Assembly: GCF_026745355.1 (NCBI RefSeq)
Contig: NC_079207.1
Coordinates: 14,045,001 to 14,109,000, forward strand
Direction of reading: 5' to 3'
Length of the DNA: 64,000 bases
Origin: Beta vulgaris subsp. vulgaris
Taxonomy: Eukaryota; Streptophyta; Magnoliopsida; Caryophyllales; Amaranthaceae
This document shows positions 23,402 through 36,200 of the stretch, piece after piece. The position numbers were made by a program, and so were the translations under genes. The notes beneath the pieces are model-generated. The model saw nothing but the letters and a program-made list of their open reading frames with translations. It made no database searches and was not told the DNA's origin. The first letter of the stretch is position 1. Every line of letters begins with the position of its first letter.

Positions 23402-26217
23402 TACAATCTAATTTATGCTCTTTTCAAAAGTTAATATAGATTTAATGGCTAAAAACACATTATTCGACGATGTCAAAGCGTGGATGGTGGACTAGAGACC
23501 ACCTTCCTCTATGTGGTCCTGCTCCAAAACGCATGACTTTAAATATCAAACGTAATTTGAAGAAAGGGAAATAAATTTTTTTTAAAAAAGGAAATAATTT
23601 TTTTTTAAAAAAAGCCAAAATGATAGAACTCCCCAAAAATTCCGGATGAAATTCCCCTACAATTGCGCTAGATGCGTGGAATTTATAAGAAAAGGAGATA
23701 AAGAAAAAAAGAAAAAAAAAACAAAATGGTTAATTTGTGCTGATAAATACCCACGCAAGAATTGCGGATTGTTCCTGTAAACTTTTTTTTAACAAAAAAA
23801 AAAAAATAAACTACTATTATTTATTAGTTTTTGTTTTTGCAAACATTGATATCTTTTATTTTAGTTTGACGTATTATTAAGTATTAACACTAAATTTACG
23901 AAGTACTGGATTAACTCATTCTGCAAAAAAAAAAAAATTACATCAATAATAGTTGATTGTGAATTTCGAGATGATTCGAATTGTCGTTTTTTTTCTCAAT
24001 TACATATGCAAATGTTCTTTACTTCTTTTGATGGTGTTCTTTGTTTGATACTTTCATGTTTTATTCATGTTTATCTTTGTTTTGTTGTGATTTTTTATAT
24101 AGTTTTTTGTATCTCAGGTATTATATGTTTATGTTCTTTTATAATTAATATGATGTTCTTTGTTTGGTATCTTCATGTTCTTTCATGTTTTTATTCATCT
24201 TTGTGATTTTTGATAAAAAAATTTTTGAATCTCAAGTATTATATACACATGTCTTTTGCAATTAGTATGTTGTTCTTTGTTTTATACCTTAATGTTCTTT
24301 TATGTTTATTTTCATGTTTATGAATTTTAAAAGCCTTTTGTTTCTCAAGTACTATATAAACATGTTCTTTTATAATTATTATGGTGTTCTTTGTTTGATA
24401 TATTCATGTTATTTTTTTACGATTTTATTCATTTTTGTGATTTTTGATATTTTTTGTTTAATAACTACTATATGGACATGTTCTTTTATGATCAGTTCAA
24501 TGTTCTTTGTTTTATATCTTTATGTTCTTTTTATAATTTTACTCGTATTTGTGAAATTTACTCTAAATTTAATTTGTTAAAAAACAGTTTGATGGTTTAT
24601 GAATTGTGTTAATTATGCTACTACCTATATTTCATTCTAATAGTTAGGAGCATGTCACGTGGGCTTGAAAGCTCTAACTTTGCGCCACGTGGCCTGAAGG
24701 ATTAGATATATATATATATATATATAGATTATTTTCTATCCAAAAATATATCTCTACGACTAATTATTCTCACAATTAAAAATTCAAACTATGTTAATAA
24801 TGCTATGTTGAAATATAATAGTGGATATTTGTTTTAGTAGTTGAAAATCCCTCCCTAATAAGAAAACTTTGTTAACGTATAGGACTCCGCAAATGCCGGC
24901 GAGGGAGATGTTTTATTTTTATTTTATATTTTTTACAAAATTCCTCTTACAATATGACATCCGTTTTGTTCGGTATATTGTGCGTTTTCGACCGAGAGCA
25001 GGATGCTCTTGGTGGTCACGAGACCAGCCACCTACAAATTTGCGCCTGTTCAGGGATGACTTTTTAAGTAAAAAAGTTCGAGTGAGATAAATCGAATTGA
25101 TGTGGCTTAGCCGTTAATTGATGTACTAGGTGTTTGTGGTTATTAAAAGTGGGATGAAATCAACAAAGTTAACATGCTATTGTAAGGCATGTTTGGCAAC
25201 GATTTTTTTAATCTTTTAGAAGTTTGACTAAGTGAAATTTCACTATAGATGAAAGGTTAGTTTTGGTGAAATAGCGTTTAAATTCTAGTGACATTTGAGG
25301 TAACTTTTAGAAAATGATTCATATGTTATTCTTCTGCAAATACTAATGGGTTTAATTAACAATTAAAACATAACGACAAACATTACATCTAGTATAATGT
25401 TCACAACTACTACAACATCACAACATCTGATTTTGTAGAGCAAGTACTTTAACTATTGCACTAGGTCAGTCATATGAGTAGCCAAAACCACAAAAGACCT
25501 AAAGGTTTACATACAAGTCTAGAGATCAAGTTACAATCGAGTCATCTCGTATTACGAATCATATTCAGATGTACTCATGAAAGACCAATGCACTCTACAA
25601 GACGGGTTTAGGTCGAGTCAAGTCAAGTGTGGATGGGGTGGGGTCACTTATCCTTTCATATTACATGAAACTTGAATAGAAGAAGTATGTGGTAGATCAA
25701 TTCATATTCAGGTTCGATAATTATCGTATCCGATCATATGATAATTGGGTCAAATCGATTATCAGTTAATATCAAATCCTCTTCAGATCAATTAAAATCA
25801 TCATACTACTTATTTTTTTTAATACATTTTGATCATCACCTCATGAGTTACAACTTACAACATATTCCGATTGGTTTATTTTATCGGCCAAGTCTTTTTT
25901 TTTTCATGGTTGCTAAATGCAATCTCACTTTACTAACACAACCCAGTAAAATACCTAAAATATCCCTCATAATTCCATTCACCATTTATCAATTTCTGCC
26001 TACTTCCTCCCTTTACCATTTCTTTGGTTTTTTTTTTAGGGTTGAACCAATTTAATTTCTAAGAATTCCTCCATTTTCGAGTGATTTCTCCATAACAACA
26101 CAACAAATTCATTGATTTCTCTTCATCCTTTCTCCATTTCGTGGTTTCAAAACAGCAAACAGCAAATCGCGAGTTATAATTTGGAAGAAAACTGCGAAAA
26201 TTATTAAAGGTTCGAAT
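23402..26217. repeat. Intergenic, with degenerate 'GTTCTTT' repeats at 24010-24560
   Basis: No gene seen. Between about 24010 and 24560, units of roughly 110-120 bp recur (atggtgttctttgtttgata, then 'catgttcttttat'), giving spurious hydrophobic Phe/Ile frames. An (AT)n run lies at about 24709-24726. The rest is AT-rich sequence in which I recognise nothing. Confidence 0.6.
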
Positions 26218-26345
26218 TTACTGTTTCGTGCAATCTGCACGAAACAGAATAGACTGTTTCGTGCAATCTGCATGAAACAGAATAGACTGTTTCGTGCAGA
26301 TTAAACAAAACAGTCTATTCTGTATCATGCAAATTGCACGAAATA
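26218..26345. repeat. Tandem self-complementary 33-bp repeat
   Basis: Units of the form CTGTTTCGTGCAATCTGCAC followed by GAAACAGAATAGA recur about four times. Each unit contains GTTTCGTGCA and its reverse complement TGCACGAAAC, so each can fold into a hairpin. It is not a CRISPR: there are no distinct spacers and the setting is plant nuclear DNA. Confidence 0.8.
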
Positions 26346-26486
26346 AGGCAAATCGATGCATAATAATTGCCCGACAATGCATAATGACGAAAAAATGAAC
26401 AACATATATCAAATTTAAATTCGCTTGAGTCAAAATCATCGTCAATTGAGTATCATATTAACATTTGTGAATTAGGTCTTCTATGA

Positions 26487-26753
26487 AGTTTTTTTCTTCT
26501 AACAGTAGAAAGTAGGTGGAGAGGATATTTTGAGAGAGAGCGATTTTTTTAGAAAGAATATGATTATTTGGGCTGCGTTGTTAGTAAAATGAGGCTGCGT
26601 TTAGTACCTTTTTTTTTGTATTTTAACAGCTCGACGGACTTGCGTACAACGGTATAACTCAATATTTTGTGATTAACTGTTACCACTTACCAGATAGGCT
26701 GGCAAAGATATACAAAAGGAAAACATAAAAGAAAAAGCGAATAAACCAAGTAT
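26487..26753 (+). repeat. Direct repeat of the macro/CRAL-TRIO gene promoter region (copy 1)
   Basis: About 267 bp that closely match 29265-29536, which lies immediately upstream of the presumed 5' UTR of the macro-domain gene. Shared landmarks are 'ggctgcgttgttagtaaaat' and 'acagctcgacggacttg'. No other transposon signature is seen at its edges. Confidence 0.9.
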
Positions 26754-27760
26754 TAGTTGATAATATTATCAAGGACGTAGCACTAAAATATTTACTTAAT
26801 CGTTTAGGTCCCAATTTCATAAGCAGCACGTTTGGTTAATACAGCGAAAATTCTCCGTTACAAGGTACGTACGCGTACCAGTTTAGTTGCAAGTACTAGT
26901 ATCATGATTAGGTTGCGATTTATTCTATTGGAACCTAGAATCATGATAGGGAACGTTTTGATTGTGAGATTGTTTGGTAACATGTTTATGATTAGAAATC
27001 GATATATTGCATTGGAATGCATAATTCTATCGTATTATGAACATGAGCATTGTATTCGTATTATCTGAATCATGGTGTAACAAGAGTGTTACAAGAGAAA
27101 AGGTTTGGGTTCTGTAACTAAGAGAACATGTTAAATGATGCTATGTGATTGTGATACGAATGGACAATGTTAAGAATGAACTATGGCAATAAGCTTGTAG
27201 TTGGACTCCCTACAAGTGATGAACAATGGGGGGAGTGTGAGACTTGTTCTACACTCCTACGCAGGCCTACTGTGACGATAGTAGTGTCCTTATAAATTTT
27301 GATAACTCAAGTAGGCGGAAGGTTCCGTACGATCTTGGGGGTATGCATACTAAGGTGATGGGTGTGAGACGGAACGAAACCGTATTTGCATCATCTAATA
27401 GACCAAGTTGTCTATTAAGGATTAAGTAGCCCGTATGATTCTAATAAGATGACGGTTCCCGTTCGATGCCAACTAAATAAAGAGTAGAGGATGTAACGTA
27501 TTGTAGTATCATGCTTAGGATTGTTCACTATTGCTTTGTTTATGTTTTATATGCATTCAATGATTTATTATGTACTCATCATAGCTGATTGTGTGTTATT
27601 ATGTGTTTGTTGACTTGTGATGCACCATTGACGCTACAATGGAGAGCAGACTAGATGTACTGGTGCTGCTGCATGATACCGAGCATACTGGGGTAGTCCT
27701 TAGTCTTTGAACTCTATAGTGTTTTAATTAAGTATTATAATATTAGTATGATTTACTTAA

Positions 27761-28543
27761 GGATAATTTGTCAAAAGGGACCTTAGAATTTTTTGTTTTT
27801 GCGAGAAGGGACCTTAAAAAAAATAGTTGGCATTTAAAGGCCAAACAACAAAAAATATTGTGACGAAGGACCTTACCACCGGTTTCCGACGTTGACCAAT
27901 CTTTTCAGGCATTGACTTGCCTCAATTTCTAAATGGCACCCGTATTTTAATTTTTCCCTCTTTTTTGCCCTACTTTGACAAATTTGTCCCTCCTAATTTC
28001 CCTTACTTATATCTGCTTCTTTGTACCCCAAATACCATTGCTCTACTACGCTGCTTTGCTCTGCTTTTCCTCCTTCTTGCTCTGCTACGCTGCTTCTTGC
28101 TCTGCTTTTTCCTATTTTCGAACAGTTTTGTGTTAGTGCAATGAAGAGATTAAAGATGAAAACTTTAATAAAGGATAGTACAGTGAACTTACCAGTTGCA
28201 ATTAATCAGTTGGATGGCTTTCAATATTCAGCAGCACACCATCATTAATGGTGGTTTTCAAATTTTGGAGAGAGAAAGAGAGAGGGAGAAACAAAGGAGT
28301 TCAAGTGACAGGGAGTTGGGTATGTTTTTGGTATTTAGATGGAGTGCAATTATAAAGTTAGGGAGTGTCATTTAGAAATTGAGGCAAGTCAATGCATGAA
28401 AAGATTGGTCAACGTCGGAAACCGGTGATAAGGTCCTTCGTCACAATATTTTTTGCTGTTTGGCCTTTAAATGCCAACTTTTTTTTTAAAGGTCCCTTCT
28501 CACAAAAACAAAAAATTCTAAGGTCCCTTTTGACAAATTATCC
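27761..28543. mobile_element. Long-TIR MULE, non-autonomous (783 bp)
   Basis: Inverted arms of about 175 bp begin GGATAATTTGTCAAAAGGGA and end with the reverse complement. A perfect 9-bp TSD, tttacttaa, flanks it (27752-27760 and 28544-28552). Long TIRs plus a 9-bp TSD identify a Mutator-like element. The 430-bp interior (27938-28370) has Leu/Cys/Phe-rich frames without recognisable protein. It is inserted in a stretch (about 27075-28757) that may be a decayed LTR-like sequence ending in gggtgttaca. Confidence 0.92.
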
Positions 28544-28552
28544 TTTACTTAA

Positions 28553-29264
28553 TTAGTTTGTGGTTTGAAATAAAGGGGTCGTTGATGACTTTCCAGTTGT
28601 AGTTACATTTTTATTTCCGCTGCATTTAAGTTTTCGAGACAACGTTTTGAGTTAACATTCATTTTTAATAAGCCTTGCGTTTCATCGCGGCGGTAGCACT
28701 CCCAAAGTCGATGCGACGTAGTCGTTGACATGTATGGATTTTGGGGGTGTTACAATTTTCCTCTCCATTTTCATTCTAACTAACATTCGTATTCATTATG
28801 TATTGAAATGTATTTAATATATTTGTGGATAATTTTTAAGATGAATACAATCTTGTAATGAAGATATATGACAACTTTGGGGACAATGGTGCATTAAATC
28901 ATCCCTAAAAAAATCTCAAAAATATCAAACACATACATGAATACATTTGCTCTCCACATGTGATGAGTGAAATAATATTTTAATGATTCTCGCTCGTATT
29001 GTATTAATTAAAAGGAGATACCCCTGAATTCAACAATAAATGAAAAGAAAAAGAAAAATAGGTTTCTAAAATTTTGGCCTAAACGTCGCAAGAACTCAAT
29101 TGTTTTTACCAAACTGTCGCAAAAGTTGACTTTTTATCAATTTGTCACCCGAACCTAAGTTTATTTACCAATTTATCATCCGAAGCTAAGTTTATTTACC
29201 AAATTGTCACCGAAGCTAACTTTTTTTTTACCAAATTGTCGTTAGGTGCTAATTTTTTTTACCA
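28553..29264. other. Intergenic, with short tandem repeats at 29100-29264
   Basis: Degenerate units of about 32-35 bp ('accaaattgtcaccgaagct', 'aagtttatttaccaa') repeat about five times at 29100-29264. No gene is seen. Similar repeats are often found in the termini of plant Mutator-like elements, but I cannot delimit an element. Confidence 0.55.
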
Positions 29265-30287
29265 AGTTTTTTCTTCTAATAGTTAGAAAGTAGGTGGAGA
29301 GAATATTTTTAGAAAGAGAGATTTTTTTTAGAAAGAATATGATTATAAAAGTTTTTTGGGCTGCGTTGTTAGTAAAATGAGGCTGCGTTTAGTGTTTTTA
29401 TTTTTTTAACAGCTCGACGGACTTGTGTACAACGGTACAACTCAATATTTTGTGATTAACTGTTACCACTTACCAGATAGGCTGGCAAAGATATACAAAA
29501 GGAAAACAGAAAAGAAAAAGCGAATAAACCAAGTATCGGGTATCCAGCATCTAAGTCAAATTCCCCAGAAAAATAAAAAGTGCAAAACAATCATATGTCG
29601 GGTTCTGGTGCAACTTGATCCTTGCAAGCTCATCATCATCGGATTTACCCAATTCTCTCAAATTTTCCAAACATATCGACGCCCTTCTTTCTTTCTCTCA
29701 TCTCCAGGTATATTTCTCTTCTACCCACTTCTCAAAATCTCGACTTTGTAAGTTTTCTTCAGTTTAGTTCCTTTGTTTCAATAATTGCAATTCCCAATTT
29801 CTGGTTTAATTGTTATATTTTTCTCCCATAATGTAACTAGATTGTGCTTTCTCTATGTTTTGAATTGGGTTTTGTGGGTTTAGGTAAAGTTTGTAGATTT
29901 TGATTCTCATTGCTGACACAAGAGTTACTGACATGAAAATCTTCATTATGTAGTTGGGTTTTGCCGCAATTTGTATTTTGAGTGAGATTTGATTGAAGTG
30001 GCAAGAAATTCTTTTATGTGCTATGGAAGTATGGATCTATATTGATTCTTGCTCTCCCTTTTGCTAATTAGGTGGTAATGATGATTGTGTATCTGATTTT
30101 AATGGAGGAAATATTGCCATATAAATCACATGGAATTTGAACTTTCAGTTTCTGCAATGCTGAACAAACCATTGTCTTGATATTGTATTAGGTGGACAGG
30201 AGATATTAGCTTTTAGCTTATGAGGGTTGAGGTAGAAGAGCCCAGAAAGCTTTGTTGAATAAAAGCTTTTGATTGGGGAAACCGGAT
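29265..30287 (+). promoter_or_regulatory. Promoter, 5' UTR and leader intron of the macro/CRAL-TRIO gene
   Basis: 29265-29536 is the second copy of a duplicated segment and would be the proximal promoter. A pyrimidine-rich leader follows, with a likely 5' UTR splice donor at 29707/29708 (ctccag|gtatat) and acceptor at 30191/30192 (attag|gtgg). The start codon is at 30288. Transcription start is not directly visible. Confidence 0.55.
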
Positions 30288-33200
30288 ATGTATCGTCCAA
30301 TGCCCACAGAACCCACTAGAGGTGGTTCACCCACTGATACTGGAGACTCTGTCGTGACTTTGGATCAAGTTCCTCGATGGAGTGACGCTGAGGTTCGCTG
30401 GTCTTTGGAACCTGATAGTGAAGACTCGATTTTTCCTAGTTCGCATTTCCCTGACCCTCTTACATCAGCTTCCACTTCAGAGAATGGAAGTAATGGGATG
30501 GTATCTAGATTTCCTGTTGACCATGAAATTAACTCCAAGGTTTATCTCTGGAGGGGAAATCCTTGGAATATTGAAGTGGATGCTGTTGTTAACTCCACCA
30601 ATGAGGTAATTTCGTCACCCTTTTACAGTCTTGAGCTTTTGTATTTGTTGCATCAACATTTTTGTTGAGCTCTTGTGTTTGTTGTGTCAACTTCTTGTAC
30701 AGTGTAGGTAATGATTCGTTTTTTTCAGGATTTGCTGATTATTGTTGCTAGTGCAATGTCTTGTTGCTGTATGATCTTTACGTTCTTAAAAACCCTAGTA
30801 ACTATTACCCTAGAACTGAACCTGGATTATGATCATGAATTTTGAACGAGGCTGCATTTGTTTATTTGAATACTTGAGCGCACACATGGAGTTCCATGTG
30901 GTCATTCATAATACTAGTCAACGGCTCAACGTGCTTCTTTTCCTTGTATAGTTATGTCTCTCAAGCATCCAACTAAAAGTATGGATGATTATGGGATACA
31001 TATATGGATGATTATGGGATACATATCGTGGGTGCAAAAGGTCTTTCCTTTAGCTGAAAATAATATGCTCATTATCACCTTTGTGTGACATACATGTTTG
31101 AGCATTTTAGTGTCTCCAACTATAGTAAGTAACTCACTCTCAATAACTATTTATATTATTACAAATCCTTCGGGCAGAATATGGATGAAGCACATAGCAG
31201 TCCTGGTCTACATGCAGTTGCTGGTCCTGGTCTGGCTGAAGAATGTGCTACACTGGTATGCAATTTCTGCTTTCTAATTCTGTATTCAAGTTATCTTTTG
31301 ATTATCTACTTCTTTTTCCTTGTCGGAACGTATCCGGTCGTTTACTTTTGTTGATGTTGCCCAATGGTCCTCTGCCAATCATATTAGTCTAGCTACCCAA
31401 TGTACTTTCTAGAATTCATGTATGATTGGATGAGTTATTATTTTATGGCCATGTCTTTTCGCAGGGTGGATGTAGAACTGGGATGGCAAAGATGACGAGT
31501 GCTTATGACCTTCCGGCTAGGTAGGTGGAATAGATTCAGCATTATTAAATTTATTTGAAGGTTGGTGGAAAAATCTCGTTTCATGGTAACAACGTTAAGA
31601 AACATATATATATATATTTTTTATTATTATTGTTCTGACATCTCAAAGCATTTCTGTAAGTGTTACATTGGTTCTTGTTTGACTTATTGAGTCTTCCCGT
31701 CCATCCTTTTATGATGTTAAAGGGCATATTCATGTTGACTAAAAGAAGCAAATTTCTGTCATGCCTAACTTTTTATGCAATTGGTGGATCTATGCCGTAA
31801 CATACTATTTGATACCTATTGAGGTAACTGTTTAGTAGACTGCATCACTTACCTTGAAGAGAAAAGTAAAGCAAAAAGTATCTTGGGAACTTTTGTATGG
31901 AAGGTTGATATTCATTAAGTTCTACAATCTAGACTCTTGACATTTTGGTATTTGGACTATTCCCATTAATTGACTCTAGGAGTTCTTTTTTTTTGCTTTG
32001 TTTCACTATTGATGAAGCTGAATTGCAATGTGTTTATGTTCTTAGGAAGGTAATCCATACTGTTGGCCCCAAGTATGCAGTCAAATATCACACAGCAGCA
32101 GAGAATGCCCTCAGTCACTGCTACCGCTCGTGCCTTGAGCTACTTATAGAAAATGGACTTCGAAGGTTCGAAACACCGTTGTTTACTTGTTTCATGTACT
32201 TCGTGGGCATAAAACTTATATGATTTCTGCTTGTGCAGCATAGCAATGGGCTGTATCTACACAGAGCCAAAAAATTATCCACGTGAACCTGCAGCACATG
32301 TGGCCATACGTGAGACATTTCACTATCTCTTTTCATGCCTTTCTGTGAATAATGGCTTAATACATGGGCTCCCTTGCTCACTTTTATGGGTCACTGGGGT
32401 CTGGGATTGTATATTGTTCCTTGTTATGTGTCGAGTAGCTCTTGACCCTCCAGCCTCCTTATGGGTATTAAGTTTTAGTGGTTAGTTTCTGTTTAGTGTC
32501 AGTTCTTAGTGCAAAGCATGTTTCTGAGTTACTTTTTCTTTTATTTCTTGATAGGGACTGTAAGGCGATTTCTTGAGAAGCAGAAAGATAAAATTACAGC
32601 CATTGTGTTTTGCACTACCACATCAATGGATACGGAGATATATAAAAGGTAAGTACTGTTTTTTAACATTACTTTCTAAAATATTATACAAGTCAATATG
32701 TAAGTTAGATTCTCCTATATATCTGGGTTTATGTATAGTTTGATATTTTCAATAAGTTTTTTGGAATTCATTTGCTTATGCTCTTTATGTGTAGATTACT
32801 TCCGCTTTACTTTCCTCGTGATAAGCACGAAGAAGAGATTGCTATATCTAAGCTTCCTGCTGATGTTGGTGATGAGAATGGTGAAACAGTCATAGATGAA
32901 CGTAAAATCAGAATAATGCCACTTCCGAATGTTAGAAGGATAGAGCCAAAACCTTCTCAAGCCTCAACTGACCTTCCTCTCAGTGAGGTTGGATCGGTTA
33001 GAAGGTCAGTTTCTCTAAATTCTATGTTTTTAAAATTCTACCATCTGTTTGATTGATTTATATGCTTATTGTGCTTTGACTTATCTTTTTTTTGGGGCTA
33101 TGATATTATGACGGTTCATGTTGGCCGACCCCAAATCATTGTGTGCTGTGATATTTTATAAACCTATTTGATGATTGAATTTCCTATATAATCCCATCTG

Positions 33201-36200
33201 GAATAGAATTTCCTTGTAGACATTTTACTACTATCAAGAGGCGTAATTAGTTTCTAGTTTTTAATAATGGTATTTTAGATTAATGGCTATATAAAATAAT
33301 TTGTTGGATGTGCATCTATGTGTTAAGTGATTATTTTAGTCAATCTATTCAATGAATGAATTTCATATATAATCCCATCCGATACGGGTTCTCCTTGTAG
33401 ACATTTTACTACTATCAAGAAGTGTATTTAGTTTGTAGTTTTTTATGAGTGTTTTAGATTAATGGCTATATAAAATAATTTGTTGAATGTGCATCTATTT
33501 ATTAGGTGATTAGTTTAGTCACATACAAGTATATGACAAAATGAAAAGTGGGACAATCATTAAGGCTCCGTTTGGTAGGGCGTAAAATATTTTCAGTGTA
33601 AAATGATTTTCATGGAAAACAATTTACAATGAAAAACACAATTCCAAAATTAGTTTTCCGTTGTTTGGTTACATGTAAGAAAAATGAGGAAATGAAAGGG
33701 AAAGTAAGGAGGTAGTAAGAGGAGTGTACAAGAGAGATAAGGAAAATAGTTTTCCCTTCATTTTGAAAGGAAAATGGTTTTCCATCATTGGGAGAGTAAT
33801 TTTACCCCAAAGGAAAATGGTTTTACACTCTTTTGCCAACCAAACAATGTAAAACTAAAAATAGAGGAAAATAGTTTTCCGAGAAAACGTTTTACACCCT
33901 ACCAAACGGAGCCTAAGCAATGGAGGTATATGTCATGTTGGCATGTCACTTTCCCTTGTTCTATTTGAAGCTAATCCGAGAGATTTTTTTTCTTGAACTC
34001 CTCAAATTGTGAATTTACATAATGTGACTGGTGTACAGCCATTAAATGTTTGTGAATTTAGTCTGTGTTGTAATAATTTTGTCCAAATCTGCATACCATG
34101 CATGCCAAGAAGCATATAGTTTAATGCCATTCAAGAATTCACCAAGGTAGCTTTATTCGTGCACTACTTTAGGGCCTGCTCACTTCAACTTATTTTAACT
34201 TAATATGACTTACTTCAGACAAAATAGGTTCACATAAGTTCAATTAAATTCAGAGAAGTTCGTAAAAAATAAGTTCAGGTACGTTTAGACAAATTAAGTT
34301 CTTTTTTGACAATTTCAGACAACTTGACACAAAGAAATAAGGCGTTTTTAGACAAAATAAGCTCAAATAATATAGTTTTAGACAAAATCAGTTTTAGTGA
34401 ACAGAGCCTTAGTTTGTTTATAGAGACTAGAGAGCCTCACTCCTCTAGTCTTGGCCAGGTTACTCCTTGGGGCCACACTCTTTTGTGTTGGAATTAAATA
34501 TTAGGATTGGTGGACCACCATGCCATATGTAGTTTTGGTTAATGGTAATATGCCGTAACATCAGGTGACCCATCCACAGTTTATACTCATGGTACCTTAT
34601 AACATCTATTAACTTCCATATTGTTTCTCATGTATCCCACTTTCATTTCCATTGATTAGGACCAGGTGACGAGAAGAGTGCTACATTTTGAAATGAGTAA
34701 GGGAACTTATGTTTACTACCTTACTTGTCTAAACTAGACCAAAAAGAACTGGAAGTTTGGAACTTAAGCCAGTCAAGATTGAATTCCCACGTTCTGGGAC
34801 ATGGTTCGTGGAGGGTTCAACGATATAGATCAAAACTAGTGACTCAAGACTATGGATAATGTTCTTGGACCATGTAATAGATTCTCCTGATGTTGTTAGA
34901 AAAGAGCTATTGACGATTTGGGCTTTGGCTCAATCTGGTTTCTGAGGTTATGAGCATTGGATTTTTGGTCCTGTGGACCTGCATCTTTCATAGTACAAAG
35001 AGAGAAAAAAAAAAAAAAATAGGGCACAACATGAGAAAATCTATTACTTTGTCCAAGAGATGTGATCTATCGTTCCTAAGAATTATGAAGTGATGTATCA
35101 TCATCTAGCAATCTGAATGGTAAATGTTTGATGCTTTATTGTATCTGATTCAGCAAAATCTTCCAGTTGTGAGTCTCATCTGTCATCACCTCAAATGATG
35201 TGTCCTCCAAGATAATGTGATAGATTCTCCTTGTGTTTGGGTGATATTGTGTTATCAGTGGTCTGAAGTTGGTAATCTTTACCAGAATGATGGAAAGCGT
35301 TGGAAAGTGGTTCACAGGACCTCTCTTACCTGTTTCGGACAAAAAAAAGAAAGAATGATGCTCCTGTAATCTAGCATCATTTCTGAGCTGAACTTCTGAA
35401 AGTGTGTGTGTCTTCTGTAGTTCTGTTAAATATAAAATTTTGATATATGAATGATGAAATATTACACACTAAATATATTATAATGTTATTTGAATGGAGC
35501 ATGAGGATAAGGAATATTCTGTCTTGTCATGTTTAGCTGAGAGCCCATAACTAGCTGTTAATATTTATTTTAAAAGCCAAAACACGAAGGGTGTTTGACT
35601 GTAGGCTCCAGCAGTCTCTTTTCTGTGTCTTTGTGGTGTAAAAAGCTGCAGTTGATTGGTGTGAATAATGTGATGCTGCTGCTGCTATACAAACTTGTAT
35701 CATGGTTGCACATTTGAGCTTTCCTCATAATCAAAATTTTCATATACTGGTTCTTGAACCAGTGTGCGCAAGCGTATTTAAGCTTAAACAGAGAAGAAAT
35801 AAGAATAACATTTTTGAAATGTGGTTTACTTGTTTGGCTCCATCAATTCGCCCGCATCAACTAATTGTTGATACCTTAGCTTTTTCATGATGAGTTATAA
35901 AGGTAAATAATACTTGCACATTAAAATCTCAATCTTCTTCAAATGATGCCTGATTGTACCCCCACAAGATTCGATTTGTCCTCACGAATAAGCTTCCACT
36001 GACAAGCCTGATTTGGCATTTTCATGAGTGGAGAAGTTTCCTAAGTCATCACATGCAAAACCTTGCTTGTTTTCCTCTCTCTGCTCCCCCTTCCCCCAAT
36101 CAACTTGTCCTTTTATATAATTTATAGGACTGGATTTTGGGTATTTGAATCACTATGTTGGACCTAGCTAAGAATTTTGGAATTTCTTATACAACTGGGC

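Noticed and set aside
26218..26345. CRISPR-like array
   Set aside because: The units are head-to-tail with no unique spacers and the window is plant nuclear DNA.
27075..28757. Full or solo LTR retrotransposon around the 27.8-kb MULE
   Set aside because: The ends resemble tgtaac...gttaca, but no matching TSD, polypurine tract or gag/pol frames were found.
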